From contig JAIGNY010002621.1 in the NCBI GenBank assembly GCA_020152595.1, forward strand, positions 1,966,001 to 2,030,000: DNA of 64,000 nt, read 5' to 3'. The stretch comes from Chiridota heheva (lineage: Eukaryota > Echinodermata > Holothuroidea > Apodida > Chiridotidae). Each line of letters begins with the position of its first letter. Position 1 is the stretch's first letter. Position numbers and translations under genes: made by a program. Under the pieces are notes generated by a model. It had not been told where the DNA came from. It searched no databases and saw only the letters and a program-made list of their open reading frames with translations. Shown piece after piece: positions 1 to 12,615 of the stretch.

Positions 1-1077
1 GAAAATCAGGTATTCACACAACAATCTAAATCTGGGATATAAATGAAAGAGAAAAATAAAACAGTTCTTAAAAACTGTAATAAATCTTTTGACCTACTTA
101 TCATTGCAAAATAATACATTGATTTTTTTCTTCTAGTAAGTATCAGATTCACCTTAAATGATACATCATTTTTATGAAAGTTTACATAAGAAATGCAAAA
201 TCTTTGGGAACTGGATTAAAACTAGGGTTAAATGACCTCCTTAACACACTTAGTATTGTAGCACACGTGTAATTATATCCCAAGGACCTCTCCAGTTAAA
301 ACAGTACAGGGGCCGATCAAAACTATGCATCGTTCAATTTTGATACCGAAAGAGAAGGTGAAAGAGGAAGAAATTACAGTTGACTGTTTTATTTTGTAAT
401 CGGAAATGTAATTTATAGGAAGATGAACTCGTGGTTTATGTGAAAATTTCAAATTATCAATCTGTTGCCTACATCTACGGTAAACAACAGACTCTAATTA
501 TAAAAGTGTTGGAACTATCGCTATACTGAATGATATGTCATTGCAAATTTGGAAAAGGAAACTAGCATGAAAAAGAATTCAAATAAATTCTACACATTTG
601 CTGATATGCATAGAGAGGGTGGGGCTGACAGTGTAATAATGCAATAAATTGAACATTTCATTTGATTTCATTTATTTGTTTTTTTACAACATATTTACAT
701 AAGATTACAGAAGAGTTTTATTTACAAATATATTATGAAATTTACGAAATATGTATATACAGAAGAATATATATGGTTGTGATAGGAAGTGTATAAAAAC
801 TCTGGTGAGCTTAACTCAGTACAACACTCCTAAATTACAAAACAAAAATGATAACAAATTTGGTAGTACAAAACTCCCCCACCCCACACACCAATAAATA
901 CAATCAAAGCCAGGGGTCCCCATCCCACCCCACCCCAAAATAGATCTTGTAACCCTGAACTCTTAAAGATGTTTCTGTGTGCAGCATGAAAATGATTTTT
1001 ATATAATAGTATAAAAATCAGCTAAGAACTGAAAATAAATATTACAAATCATCACAATCTTTACAGGATTCTGACAA

Positions 1078-1133
1078 CATAATAATAATAATAATAGTGA
1101 CAATAATGATTGATGATAATGATGATGATGACA
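1078..1133. repeat. AAT / GAT trinucleotide microsatellite
   Basis: A run of aat units passes into interrupted gat units, immediately before the C/T-rich minisatellite copy that starts near 1157. Confidence 0.8.
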
Positions 1134-1156
1134 TGAAATCCAGATACCGTTCAATC

Positions 1157-2117
1157 ACGATGACGTCTTACCATATGCCTTGCCACACTGTCCCATATAC
1201 CATACCACCCTGTCCCCACATGCCATCCGTTCCTGTCCCATGCCACCTTGTCCCACATCCCAACCCTCCCTGTACCATACTACCCTGTCCCACATGCCAT
1301 CCTTCCATGTACAACATGCCATCAAACCCTGTCTTACAGGCCATTCCATCCTATTCCACATGATATCCAACCCTGTCCCAATTGTGCTATCCCACCATGA
1401 AATCCAAACAATAGCCATCCTGTCTCACATATCATTACACTCTGTCCCCATGCCATCACAGCCTGTCATAATAAATGCCATGACACTACCTTGTTTCACA
1501 TGTCACGCCACGCTGTCCCACATGCTAACTCACCCTGTCCTAAATGCCATGACATCCTGTCTCACATTCCATGGTACCCTGTCCCACATGCCACCCTGTA
1601 TCACATTTTATCCCATCCTGTCCCCCATGCCATCCCACCTTCATCCTAATTCCTACATCTACCAATCATTCAATCACACCTTCATCCTAATTCCTACATC
1701 TACCAATCATTCAATCTTCCACCCAACATTCTTTCCTCTAACTCCCATCCCCTCACATCTATCAACCCAACACACCCCATTCACCTACCACACACCATTT
1801 ACCTACCATCCTCCCTTCACCTGCCATCCTTAGTTCATCTACCATCCTCCATTCACCTGCCATCCTTGGTTCATCTACCATACTCCATTCACCTACCATC
1901 CTCTATTCCTCAACAAGCCCCATTCACCTAGCCCATCCCCCATTCACCTAGCCCATCCCCCATTCACCTAACATACCCCATTCACCTAATATCCCCCATT
2001 CACCTAACATCCCCCATTTACCTACCAACATCCATTCACCTACTACCCCAACCCAAATTTTGCCATCCACTCATCTATCAAATATATTCTTAACCAACTC
2101 ATCATTCCAACCATAAT
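1157..2117. repeat. C-rich minisatellite element, copy A (truncated)
   Basis: This copy is built of many degenerate units of about 18 bases around ccctgtcccacatgccat, then of units around cattcacctaccatcc. The same two-part organisation recurs at 41019-42320 and 50920-52803, and single lines match almost base for base, for example the stretch ending accaactcatcattccaacc. Copy A lacks the left and right flanks of the other two and ends at an AAC/AAT microsatellite. Because the units lack stop codons in several frames, it gives long spurious ORFs rich in Pro, His, Cys and Ser. Confidence 0.9.
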
Positions 2118-2176
2118 AACAACAACAACAACAACAACAACAACAGCACCAACAACAATAATAATAATAATAATAT
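2113..2176. repeat. AAC then AAT microsatellite
   Basis: About ten aac units (one interrupted by agc) change into aat units. The array sits exactly where minisatellite copy A loses similarity to its relatives, so it may mark a truncation or insertion point. Confidence 0.85.
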
Positions 2177-4239
2177 TTCAGCACTGAAGTGCAATTAAAA
2201 ATTTTACAGCTAAATCACATCAGATACATTGGTTTCAATTGTTGATGTTTAATGGCACCGCAACAGTCAGAGTCAAATGTGCCAATCAGATCAAACACGA
2301 CAACGCACATTAAGTGTACTACTAAAACAGCCATTTATCAGTGATATGCAGCATTTTAAAAGAAGTTACATGCAGTCATAAATCAATTAAAAAAAAGATG
2401 CCTGAATCCTATAGGAGTGTTAAGTGTTGCAACAATTCATCACCTCAACAAAAGATGGGAGTGATTAGTGTGGGGATATAGTCCCCTGGGAGAAGAGGTT
2501 GGACATAATAACTTGAAAGCATCTTACATCTCAGCTTAATACCAAGATCAAAGTGGCTCAACTGGAGTTAATGTCCCGAAGTAATAGAGAAGGTTAAAAA
2601 TAGGGAGGCCAAAACAATAATTTTTTCCAATGCTATGTGTAACCACAAATTTTACGATTTCGCTATTTGTGAGCATGCGCAATTACTATTTTAATAACTC
2701 CCAACTAAATGCGTTAAAAATAATTCTTTTTAACTTACAATATTTACTACTTTTATTAAACATCTCTAAAAGTTGATATGATATTAATAATTTGTGTAGT
2801 ATTACCTTTCATATAAGACCAAAATTATGCGTTTTGATAAAACTTTAAGTGAATTACAGGGTGATAAAAAATGCTATATCGGAGACTTGAAGGCGTGTGA
2901 AATTTGTGGAACGTGAGTTTGTGTTGTGTGTTATGCAGGGTGGGTTTCTAACAAGCCATTGCTGCTACATTGTTCATCACCTATAACCAATGTGTGGCCA
3001 GAAGAAAAGACAATACCTCAAGCTTTCTAATGTTACTTGGGTTTTCAGTTTCTGATGGTTTTTTATCATCGGAATTGGTTTTAAAATTGGTTTTAATCAA
3101 ATTAAATGCATAGTTTAAAAAAAATGCCATAGTAAATAACCCAAAATGTGGGGAATTCCAATTAATTTCACATGATTTAAGATTTTTTTTATTTTTTATT
3201 ATGTGTTTGTTTGTCTAGTTATTTAGATTAAACACATTTTAGCTAGAATCTTACAACTGTCAGCTTATTATTAATTTGAAGTACACTGAAAAAAATTCAG
3301 ATTTGCACTTTGACCCAATGAATTGTCTCACTTTGCGTCAATGTTAATTAATTATTTAGGGATTAATTAGACTTTCCCTTTAATTATTAAGTCCTTAAAT
3401 GATAATTTTATACATGGCTACACCATTTGCTAAAAACACAGCTTATTTGGTTTCAAAACTGCATTTAAATCAAATTGAGCAAATTTTAGATTAAAACGAA
3501 TTTGTCCCACTTTTCCCAATTTAATGTATGTTATGGTTTGTTTACAATTTAACTACGTCATTATTCTTTTAAAGATCATATTCTCAATAAGTTGAAGAGA
3601 ATATTGTACAGAACAAAAAAATACGTAATATCAGTGGTAAAGTAACATGTCCAAACATTTATTATGCTTTAAAAATGCTTATTTCTTCAAAATTGACCAA
3701 AATTTGGCCAAATCGGGTTGTCATGGTAACGGCAATTAAATTTGGGTAATCCAAGTGAAACCTTTCTTTCTCCTAACTTGAGAACCGTGTCATCTATTTA
3801 CATGATCATTATTTTTAATTGTTCCTACAACTACCATCTTTCATTTAATCCTTTTTATAAATACTTACATGCCACTTTGAATTTTCACTATAGCCTCCCT
3901 ATTAAAAATAATAACAAAGAATGGCTGGGAGTTACTAGACGAAAAGGATATTGAGGTACCTATCTCATTTTTGAGAGTTTTGTCTTTTTATTTCATCATC
4001 TGAAAGTTACCTCAATCCAAAACAAATTTCCTTTACTTGCAGTTCCAGTGTCATTTTTGCAGCTGTTTAATCTTTTTGTCATCATTTGAAAAATTAATTG
4101 TTTTGTAACATATATCTGCAGCAAAAGAAGAAGCAAGAAGAAAAAGCAATTCTCCGCCTCTCTGCATAAAAATTAATTACTCAAAAAGGATGAATACGAT
4201 ATGAGAATTCCAATTATTTTAGACCTTTCTTTTTAATGA
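2177..4239. other. Non-coding stretch
   Basis: The DNA is AT-rich with stops in all frames. The start (2240-2330) has a slightly higher-GC segment with 'aatggcaccgcaacagtc', which looks like a repeat fragment. I recognise nothing else. Confidence 0.6.
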
Positions 4240-4428
4240 GAAAAAGTTTTACTGACATTAAATTCTGGCAACTTAATTGATATGAGGAGACGAGCTGTAA
4301 GAAAACTACCTGCAGAGTTTGCTAAAACCAACATGGAAGAAAGTCTTAGTGATCTAATATCTGACAAAAGTGATAGTTCAAACAGAATAACAGAGATTGA
4401 TAAGTTGTATGTCATAGCAAATTCATAG
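4240..4428 (+). pseudogene. Possible relic of a retroelement-type ORF
   Basis: A 62-codon open stretch follows a TGA, with an internal ATG at 4282. It has a charged, protein-like composition, including MRRRAVRKLPAEFAKTNMEE, then SLSDLISDKSDSSNRI, then TEIDKLYVIANS before the stop. The pattern of basic residues, 'LP..F..TNME', an acidic linker and 'ITEI-KL' resembles what I remember of the segment upstream of the reverse transcriptase in some non-LTR retrotransposons. This is from general familiarity, not a search. Downstream (4440-4620) other frames also look protein-like but are broken by stops, for example one containing NINVPSPPSFQGY. This fits a decayed element. No splice or promoter context supports a live gene. 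Confidence 0.3.
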
Positions 4429-5894
4429 ACAGCAAGAAAAGTGCTTACAAGTTATGGACAATAATCTCAAAAAGTTCTCAGATTACTTTTGTAATTGAAA
4501 AATTGATATGGTCCTGCATCAATACACACAGAGTAATCCCCACAGTGCAGTTGTGAGGAGTAATAACAATAAAAACATTAATGTCCCCTCTCCTCCAAGC
4601 TTCCAGGGATATTGATATTATATATAAAACTACTTTATTTCTCAACTGGGATTAAGGACTTCTTTCTTTCAAAATAGAATAAAAGCACAACCCCCTCTTC
4701 TATGAAATTAACACTTAGTCATCTGATCAGCTCATGCATTTCAAGTTTTTTTTTTATTGTTATACGCTAATCATGGTCTGAGGGTTGGTCTGAAATGATG
4801 TACAATAATGTTATATGCTAATCATGGTTTGAGGGTAGGTCTGAAATGATGTACAATGTCTTTCATGATGTTATTTTCAGGACACTATGGAGAATCAAAG
4901 GTATGCAATAATTAGATATGGTGTGCCAGTGTTATAATTTCAGAATGCTGGTTATGTGATATTTGGCTATCAGTGATGTGATATTTGGTTACCAGTGATG
5001 CGATATTAGGAAATTTAGGACTTTCGACTGATAAAGTCAACATGAGAAGCATTTGTAAATTTATCCAGAAAATACCACCAAAATAAATTAAAATAAATTG
5101 GATACCTTGGAAATGTTTTCTTTTTTTGCAATTGAAACCTACCAACTTTTTAATTTCAATTTCAGATGAAAAGAGGACAAAATTCCTTGTAAGTTAATCA
5201 TTTGAGCAATCTATAAAGAAAAATTTCAACTACAAAATAAAAGAAGTGACCTGCCAGTGAAACAAAAGACCGATCTAATAAATGGATCATATGAGTCACT
5301 CAAAGGCAATATGACTTTAATCAGTCCCTATTCTACTATTTAGGCTACTTTATCAAATCACCTGATCCCATTTTTGTAATAAATTCTAACCTTAATCTCA
5401 AATCTATCATTTGATCAATTTCATACCAAATTATGAGCATCTGTATGGTCTTGTTATTGATTAAGCTGTTCCTAGTAACATGTCACCAAATACAAAATGT
5501 GTTGCCATGTTACCGAACTTAATATCTGAAATGGGCATTATAAAATACTTACAAGAACTGTATCAATGACCTACTTCAAATTTATTCGTTTTGTAACAGT
5601 TCGACGAAAGAATTAATGAATTCTTTATCAAAAATGATCAAAATAAAATATGCCCTTAGATTATTGCCATTCATTGTCCATCCGTTCCAGCTGAAGATAA
5701 TTCCTGGATCATTACGGATATTAGCGCAATAAATTGGTTGAGGACAACTACCTAATTGTTGCATTAAATATAAAAAGAAATGTGAACGCAAGATTCTTCC
5801 TTTTCATTCTATTCGTTTATCTACGTAAGCATGACTTCAAGGAATAATTGTACTCTTTGAGTTGAATCTTCTACAGTCAGATGCTATGAATGCC
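4429..5894. other. Non-coding stretch with a local duplication
   Basis: Apart from the 51-bp tandem duplication at 4760-4857 and short repeated 'gatatttgg..accagtgatg' phrases near 4970-5010, I see no features. A minus-strand open frame at 5582-5791 has no recognisable motif. Confidence 0.55.
4760..4857. repeat. 51-bp tandem duplication
   Basis: Two adjacent units of about 51 bases begin ttata(c/t)gctaatcatggt and end gatgtacaat. They differ at only a few positions. Confidence 0.85.
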
Positions 5895-6236
5895 TTAAGT
5901 GATTTGGCTTATGTATGTAATATAATTATGCTCCACTTTGATATGGATTCTAGAAAGCTCAAGTTTGGGAACGATAAACAAGACTAACACAATTAAAGCA
6001 AAAAGGGAAAAAGCACCCCAAAATGAAATTAAACTCTGATAAAAGAAACAAATCAATACACAAACTCCGATTTTCATTTCAGATTTTATCTCAAGTCTTA
6101 AGAGATCTGCTACTTCCCTGAAAGATTGTTCTGGTGTTATATTGTTCAAAAAAGAGAGTTCTTCTCTAACTTGCTCATTGTAAAGGTAGATTAAATATGA
6201 TGTGATGAAATATCTAGTTTTTATCAAGTTGACATT
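5895..6236 (-). CDS. Unassigned open frame with acidic helix and hydrophobic segment; possible exon
   Basis: The minus-strand open frame starts after a candidate acceptor (taatacag) and runs about 114 codons. The first half is protein-like and amphipathic: YLYNEQVREELSFLNNITP, then EQSFREVADLLRLEIKSEMK. About 35 mostly hydrophobic residues that could span a membrane follow (IGVCVLICFF ... LFALIVLVLFIVP). It lies 1.05 kb downstream of the last kinase-homology exon. Its first base would complete that exon's split codon, so the phase fits, but phase fits by chance one time in three. The sequence does not look like the expected dimerisation hinge of a guanylate cyclase. It may be an exon of another gene, a relic, or chance. 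No good donor was identified. Confidence 0.25.
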   Translation of the reverse strand, partial: NVNLIKTRYFITSYLIYLYNEQVREELSFLNNITPEQSFREVADLLRLEIKSEMKIGVCVLICFFYQSLISFWGAFSLFALIVLVLFIVPKLELSRIHIKVEHNYITYISQIT

Positions 6237-7290
6237 GGCACTGTATTATATGTTAAACCAGATTAGAAAAAGCTGCAGTTCAGCTTTCAAAGGTGGGTAT
6301 AATTACAGGTCTTCAAAATGAACTGATTATTTACTGTATCATGCAAGTATATAAAGTTCACTCGATTAGTTTCAGGGTTTCTTATTTCTCAAAAAGGTCC
6401 TGTTTTTACTGTACATAACTTTTTCTTCTTTTATCAACCAAGATGGTTGGAATTTCCCATCTTGTAGTAGAAGCCAAACAATTAAAATTCCCAGTTCTAT
6501 ACACTCTGTGCCCGAAATAACATCTTTGAACATACCTATTTATTTTTTAACTGCTGGCTGGAATCTTTTTCTATGCCTTTTACACACATAACCTCAAACA
6601 TTAATCTGTCTAGCAAGGAACATTAAAAAATAGTTTCTTGATAAATACAACTGAATGAATGAGTTCAAAAATATCTTTCACACAGTAATTAACATAAAGA
6701 ATTAAGCACAAGTTGCTGATATGAAATTTTTCTCACACGTGAGTTTCGTTTAGTTTTTCTCAAAGAACTACGAGCTGAGATGCAAGATGTGATACATAGC
6801 TTTGAGAGAACATAAAACTGATTCAAGTTAGAAATACAGTAAATGCTGGGTGGGGATGGGGGAGACTTGACTTTGGGTCCCCTAAATTGCCAAAGGAATG
6901 AATTCAATATTGTAGACCAACCAAAGAGTATGGTACAGAGATGTTTGACCCTCCATTTTGCCCTATCAGTGGCCCCTACATTTCGTGGTTGGTTAAGCTA
7001 TTCATGCAGTAGACATTACTGCTTACTCTAACAACCGGTATTCAAAAGAAAACAAATGATCACTTCTACACAATCGTTTGAGTTTTATGAAATATTAAAT
7101 TTCATAGGATGCAAATGCCACTCCCCATCTTCAACTCAATACTGCTCTGTAACTCAAAATGCATCTTCAATATATATAAAATATTTGATAATCAAATATC
7201 AACAAAAATGAAAACCGTAAACCACACGAAAAGCAGGATGGCAAATTTTGGTACATCCAATATTGTGAGCAGCATAAATCTTTCACTTAC
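6237..7290. other. Probable intron downstream of the last recognised exon
   Basis: This begins with donor gtaagt at 7290 and continues leftward. The DNA is AT-rich. Open frames at 6689-6907 and 6843-7031 lack motifs. No hinge or cyclase-domain coding sequence was recognised here or in 1-6236. Confidence 0.6.
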
Positions 7291-7459
7291 TTGTTAAGTT
7301 TTCTCACTAATCCTCGTAACTGGCTAAAGTCTGGCCTCTCCGCTGGGTCCTCTGACCAGCACTTGTTGATGACAGGAATAACTTCCTCGGGACATAAAGC
7401 ACGCTCCACGGTTGGCCTAAAGTGTGGCTTATTGCCTTGTTTTAATTTTGTTACAATTT
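7291..7459 (-). CDS. Receptor guanylate cyclase exon, end of kinase-homology domain
   Basis: This 169-base exon starts in frame from the preceding exon and reads (E)IVTKLKQGN, then FRPTVERALCPEEVIPVI, then CWSEDPAERPDFSQLRGLV and RKLN. CW.EDP.ERP.F..LR is the closing signature of the kinase-homology domain in receptor guanylate cyclases. In the family it is followed by a coiled dimerisation hinge and the cyclase catalytic domain. The acceptor is tttcttgcag, with a long T-rich tract, and the donor is gtaagt. The exon ends in phase 2 (AA plus one base to come). Neither hinge nor catalytic motifs (for example DIVGFT) were recognised in the 7.3 kb downstream, so the rest of the gene should lie beyond base 1. 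Given the 23-kb intron upstream, that is not surprising. Family assignment is firm and the exact orthologue is not. Confidence 0.96.
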
Positions 7460-8906
7460 CTGCAAGAAACAAAAAGCAACAAAAGCTAGTTGCCTGGTTC
7501 ATGGACTATAATATAAGGGTACGGATGTTTAAGAAAGATTTTCTTCCATGCACAACACCTAGAAAATGGAGGAGAGTAACTTATATAGGAACCTGTTTCT
7601 TTTAATCAAAAGATGGATTTCAAACTTGAGGGCTAAGAACTAGTCAACTACAAATAATAAACAAAACAAGTGGAGTATTTAAAATTCAAACCTACTTAAT
7701 AACATAGAATACTTGAAATGCTTTTCTGATTTCATCTGGTAATACATCACATTAATGCAAGCAAAGCATACATTTTCCTACACCACTAGCTATCTACCAA
7801 TTACAAGTAGGCAGGATTTATTGACTTGGTTTGATGAAACCAGTACAGAAAAAGGAAAACCCTACAAATCACATTGTGAGAGAAACAACTTTTTCCAGAG
7901 GTATATAAGTAATGCAGAAAAATGGATCAATCATGTGAACGTGAAATATAAACATAGTAATTCATTATTGTAACAAAGATATGCATATGAATCATAATAA
8001 TGTATCTTTTCAGTTCTAGTATAGTTTGGAGAAATATGAAGATAACTATGAAAATTTGCCCACAATCCCAAACAACTATGACTTTTATTACTGTTAGATT
8101 TCTTTAGTCCCAATCAAAGTGCTCTACTCATATGAAACATGATCCTTTCTCTACGTTTTTTAATTCTCTTCAAAACTTGTATACATTCAAGGTGAAGCAG
8201 GTTTGAGTACCATCTTCAAGAAAATATTTGCTGCTTTTTGCTTCTTTCTCCAGGTTCTTTTTCATTTATCTCTTATGCCACTTTTAATGACATCAAAATT
8301 ATTTCTGTACACTCTTGCAATTCATAAATGCACATTATCAAATGATACTTGAGTTATAAGAAATGAAAATTTGAATGAGAAAGTTCAACATCTGAGCTAC
8401 ATGTTGCAAGAGTGTGGGGATAAGACTAGCAATTTCATGGAATGAATCGGTAAGCATCTGTTTTGTCAAATATGAGAAAAGTTTATTATTGATTTCTATG
8501 TATCACGAGTACAATTTTAATTATCATTAAATTTTCATATGAATATTGTTATATATAATATAATGGAATATTATAATATTCCAGTTAGCTCAGCACATCT
8601 GAGCTAACTGGAAATCTCTTAAACTTTGCAGATGAATTAAGAGACCTATGAAGGCCTTACTTATCGTGTGCTCTGCATATAATAATTTTTACCCTTTGAT
8701 TGATTGAAATCTTCCAAAAATTCTGAAATTCTTTTAGATACAGAAAAACTTTGTATGGTATCACAAAGTTTCAGCTTTTAGTAACCAACTTTTGATTCTT
8801 TTGTATCACAATCTTCCTATATAATAGGTGTAGAATTCATTGCTTTGTCATACATAGAATCATAGATATTGTACAAAATATAAAGAATGCAAGAACACAA
8901 ATTCAC
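7460..8906 (-). other. Intron of the receptor guanylate cyclase gene
   Basis: This 1,447-base GT..AG intron separates the two last kinase-homology exons, with donor gtgaat and acceptor tttcttgcag. It is AT-rich and contains one strong 15-bp hairpin (8579-8613). I see no coding signal in it. Confidence 0.9.
8579..8613. repeat. Perfect 15-bp inverted repeat (hairpin) in an intron
   Basis: The arms are ttccagttagctcag and ctgagctaactggaa, with a 5-base loop cacat. The arms pair perfectly and sit next to a strongly AT-rich palindromic stretch just upstream. There is no downstream T-run to suggest a terminator, and the stem is too short for a typical microRNA precursor. It may be the core of a small decayed palindromic element. 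Confidence 0.7.
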
Positions 8907-9062
8907 CTTCTGGAGGAATCTCAATTCCTTGAATGTAGAAAACCCCTTCTCTATATATAATTTCTTGTAAAATAATCCCAAAGCTATACACGTCCGCTTT
9001 CTGTGTTCCACCAGAGGGAATTTCAGGAAGACGTAGAAGCTCAGGAGCTGTCCAAAGGCGTC
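8907..9062 (-). CDS. Receptor guanylate cyclase exon, kinase-homology domain, APE region and helix F
   Basis: This 156-base exon encodes [18 protein letters not shown], then [16 protein letters not shown], then a loop ending [16 protein letters not shown] corresponds to the kinase APE motif. The [12 protein letters not shown] helix, followed by an aromatic GVFYI segment, is diagnostic for receptor guanylate cyclases. The acceptor is cattacag-like (tttacag) and the donor is gtgaat. Two bases at the start complete the arginine codon begun in the exon at 32104-32277. One base at the end joins the next exon to make a glutamate, so the reading frame is continuous on both sides. The protein region is cytosolic. 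Sequence conservation shows it is under protein-coding constraint, and no stop or indel is seen. Confidence 0.96.
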
Positions 9063-9360
9063 CTGTAAATGAAAATTTATCAATACAAAGTAAATAATTA
9101 GGTAAGTTGAAGAATTCTATGACTGTCCTTTAACAACACTGTCCCTTTCCATAAAACCACAAGACAGGAGAAAAGCAGAGGCTGGGCCCTTACAAATTAA
9201 GGGTCTGAAAGCAATATTATAGTTTTGACAAATAATCCTTGACCTTTTTCCTTGGATAAAGCAGCCCTAAAATTTGATCAGGAATGGTGGAACCACAGGG
9301 CTAATGTGCCCAATTCCCCTTGCCCTAAATAAGGGACAGAAAGTTTTAAAGTTATATGAA

Positions 9361-9415
9361 ATTATTCTTGGTCACATGAAGAAACTTCTATTCTTGGTCA
9401 CATGAAGGAACTTCC
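9361..9415. repeat. Short tandem duplication
   Basis: Two units of about 27 bases with the shared phrase attcttggtcacatgaag lie in the large intron. Confidence 0.7.
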
Positions 9416-11445
9416 AACATAACAATGTAACAATCCAACATTGCTTATAGTTTATAATTACCCTTGCAGGCATTAGAACTTTACTGAAACTAAATGATCT
9501 TTTTTCCTGTTTTATGTCCTCATTAGAAATCTTAAATAAAGTGCCCTTGCTTAATTTACTGCCCCATTGCCCTAAAATTCCTTCCGCCCCAGAGTTTGAT
9601 GCTATGACTTGTTGGTATAATTGTTTAAACCCAATATCATAAAAGTTGCAACAGCACAGAAACTTTCTTTGAGAATTGTCAAGGAAATTCCAAGGGTTAT
9701 ATTGACAACTGAAAGTCTATCCGATCTTTGAGTATCCTATTGCACAAATGGTTCAGGCCATAACTTAGATGTGCCTTTAAACAGAGATAAGACAAGAGAA
9801 CTAATGTTGTGTAACTGAATTACAACCAGTAGTACTTCAGTACTTTTTAATCACTTGTCCATCAATTTATCCAGGCAATTTATTGTGGATTTCCAGGAAA
9901 ACATTATTTGTGTCTAAGCAAAATGTTTAAACTTTATTGATATATATCCATATTAAAATTTGTCCAGAATATAACAAGCTTTTTACACATATAGGAGTAA
10001 TGTAAAGCACTAGAAAATGACCAACCATTTTTACATTGTATTGTATTTCCTGATTCATCTTCAGATGACAGCACTTGTATGATAAGCAAAAATTAGAGGT
10101 TTTAGGTTTAAACAAAGGCTTAACAAAATTATGATGTGCAGTGACTGATAACATTTCCTCTGGCTTTCTTTAGAATTCTTGATGCACCAGAAAAGATGCG
10201 ACAGAGTCCCTTAGTTCGCTCCAGGATAGATGTGAAACTGTGAATTGTCCATAAAATTTAAAGGCAAGGAGACTTAGTTTTGAATAATAGTGTCTTTTTC
10301 GTGGAATAGTTGTACTCTTAAGATATAAACTATTGAAACACCCATAACAACATGCTTGTAATCAAAATGTATCTTGCAAAGTATCTACTGTAGCACACTA
10401 CAACACTTAAAATGTCAAAAAAAGGGGCAAAGATTTTCAAAATAGGAGGCAAAGAAAGGTACTTTAAATGAATGTCACATGGAAATCAAATGAAGGGAAA
10501 AAAAAACTCCAAGATATTTTCAAGTGCCTTGATTGGTCAAATCTGAATAACATATTTGTTCTTTAAAATCTTGAAAATCAGCTTTGCTAAGAGGCCATTG
10601 TTTGATGAAGTAGTCCTTGACAAAACTAGAAAAAAAGGAAACTAGGAAAAGTGGAGGCTTTGAATGAAACCATGAAAATCTGTTTGCTTCAAACTTACGG
10701 ATACAAGCTTCTTTAAGCAGGAAGGTCTAAGGGCAATAAAAGGGACTTTTCTTCAAAAGAGCGATTAAGCTTCATCACTGTTAAACTTTTTAGAACAGAT
10801 GTGTTGTTCTTTAACATTTTTTCTGTGTTGCACATCCTCATTTCAGCTATTGTCAATAGAGGCCACAAATGTTATCCTACAGCTAAAAACAAAAAATATA
10901 CATGATAACGTGGTATGTTTTCATCATCCTTTATAGAAAATGAAGTATCACCAGTGTGAAAATATCCTCAGGTGAGGATGTATAGGTTACAGGGCTTTCA
11001 GCCACTTTTTATCAAATTTATTAATGATTTAATGCCATATATTTGAAAATGAATGCTTTCTTTATGCTATAACAAGATTATGGTTGATAATGAATGCCTC
11101 ATCAATTTGTTTATATGATTTTTTATTTTTTTTCCTATACCAAGATTAGAATGGAAAAGCAGAAAGATATCACAAAATGACACAGAGTCGATCCTCCAGA
11201 GAGAATTTTTTTCAACTGAACATGCTTTGTTCCCTATTGCAGTACCTGCATATATACACAACATCCATCCGAGTCAATCATAAAGTTTTTTTGCATCAGT
11301 GCACAACAAGTGGGTCCCACCCAGTGGAGTGTCTAAGGAGGGCTAAGCCTTGCCCAAAAAATGTTGTCCCCCCCAAAAAATAATTTTATACTGAAATGTA
11401 TCATAGAAAACAGAAAATGTTGGCATTTTTATTCAAATCGACTGA

Positions 11446-11700
11446 ATTATCGTTAATTCTGAACCAAATTTCTCCATTTTTGGGGCAAAGATCTTCCATA
11501 CTGGACCAAAATTCTCCCATTTTAGACTAAAAAATCCACTATTTTGGACCAATAATCTTCCATTTTGGACCATAAAGTCTTCAATTTTAGACCAAATATC
11601 CTCAATTTTTGGAACAAAATTCTCAATTCTTGAAACAAACATATTCAATTCTTGAAGAAAAAAAAATACATTTTAAGCCAAAACCTTCAATTCTGGATCA
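11446..11700. repeat. Degenerate tandem repeat, ~28-30 bp unit
   Basis: The unit varies around 'ccattttggaccaaaattct'. About nine diverged units are seen. The lack of stops on the minus strand produces a spurious ORF with a repeated 'F-PKIE' theme. Confidence 0.75.
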
Positions 11701-12615
11701 AGATAGAGAGGTGGCCATCTGTAAAAGTAATAAACTTACAAGCCCCTGGGTTGGTCATTCCTTACATGTTTGAGCCCTGGGAATTTCTTATCCTGAGGTT
11801 CGCAGTAAGTGGTCTTGCCCATGGGTAGGAACATTCATTCACATTCAACTTCAAATTCTTGCTGAAAATGATGTAAAACCTGTACTCATTCTACCAAAAT
11901 TACAAAACTGCTCATTAAAGGAATATTATGGCTTCTCAACCCCAGTTAGAAAATAAGAGGGCTAAAAAAACGTAACTGTAAAGAAACCGCACTTATATCT
12001 ATTTCTAGAAGGAGATATTCAAATTTAAGGATTCCATAAGTGTGTCACAATTCACTCGTGCAGTAAATCTCGTCTTAGGGGCACTTCCATGACATTATGT
12101 CCTGTATTTAAAAAAAAATAAACTAACCTTTGTATATTATTGGAAACATTTTTTCTATATTACTGAGATTGTGAATTTACACAAGCATATTTTGCCTATC
12201 TTTTCTTATACCAAGAACTTTAATTTTAATAAAAAAGGTGACAAATTTAAATAAAATGCGTAACTATTTTAGGGAATTTATTGTTACGTTGTCACTCTAA
12301 ACCTGTAACCAGCCACTGTACATAACTCTTCCAGATCTTCAAAATTGAATGACTGCTTGTAGGATAAGGTAAAAATATGTTTTTTCTGCACCAATTTGTG
12401 TATTTATGTCCACTATTTTCTAACGTGGTTAGAATATACTGTGATTAATATTCCTTTCAGAAACAGTACCATGCCAATACACAGTAAAATCAATGATTGC
12501 CATTTGAAAATTAAAAGAGAGCTAAATTTTGGAAAAAGGTTTTGCAAGAGTGATTTAATCATAGTAATCACCCTCCCCCTTAAGAATACTATACCATAAT
12601 AATCATTGTTGTTTG

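Noticed and set aside
1155-1833. Long open frames of 217 and 87-88 codons on both strands
   Set aside because: They are artefacts of the C-rich 18-bp minisatellite, open in several frames at once, with low-complexity Pro/His/Cys peptides.
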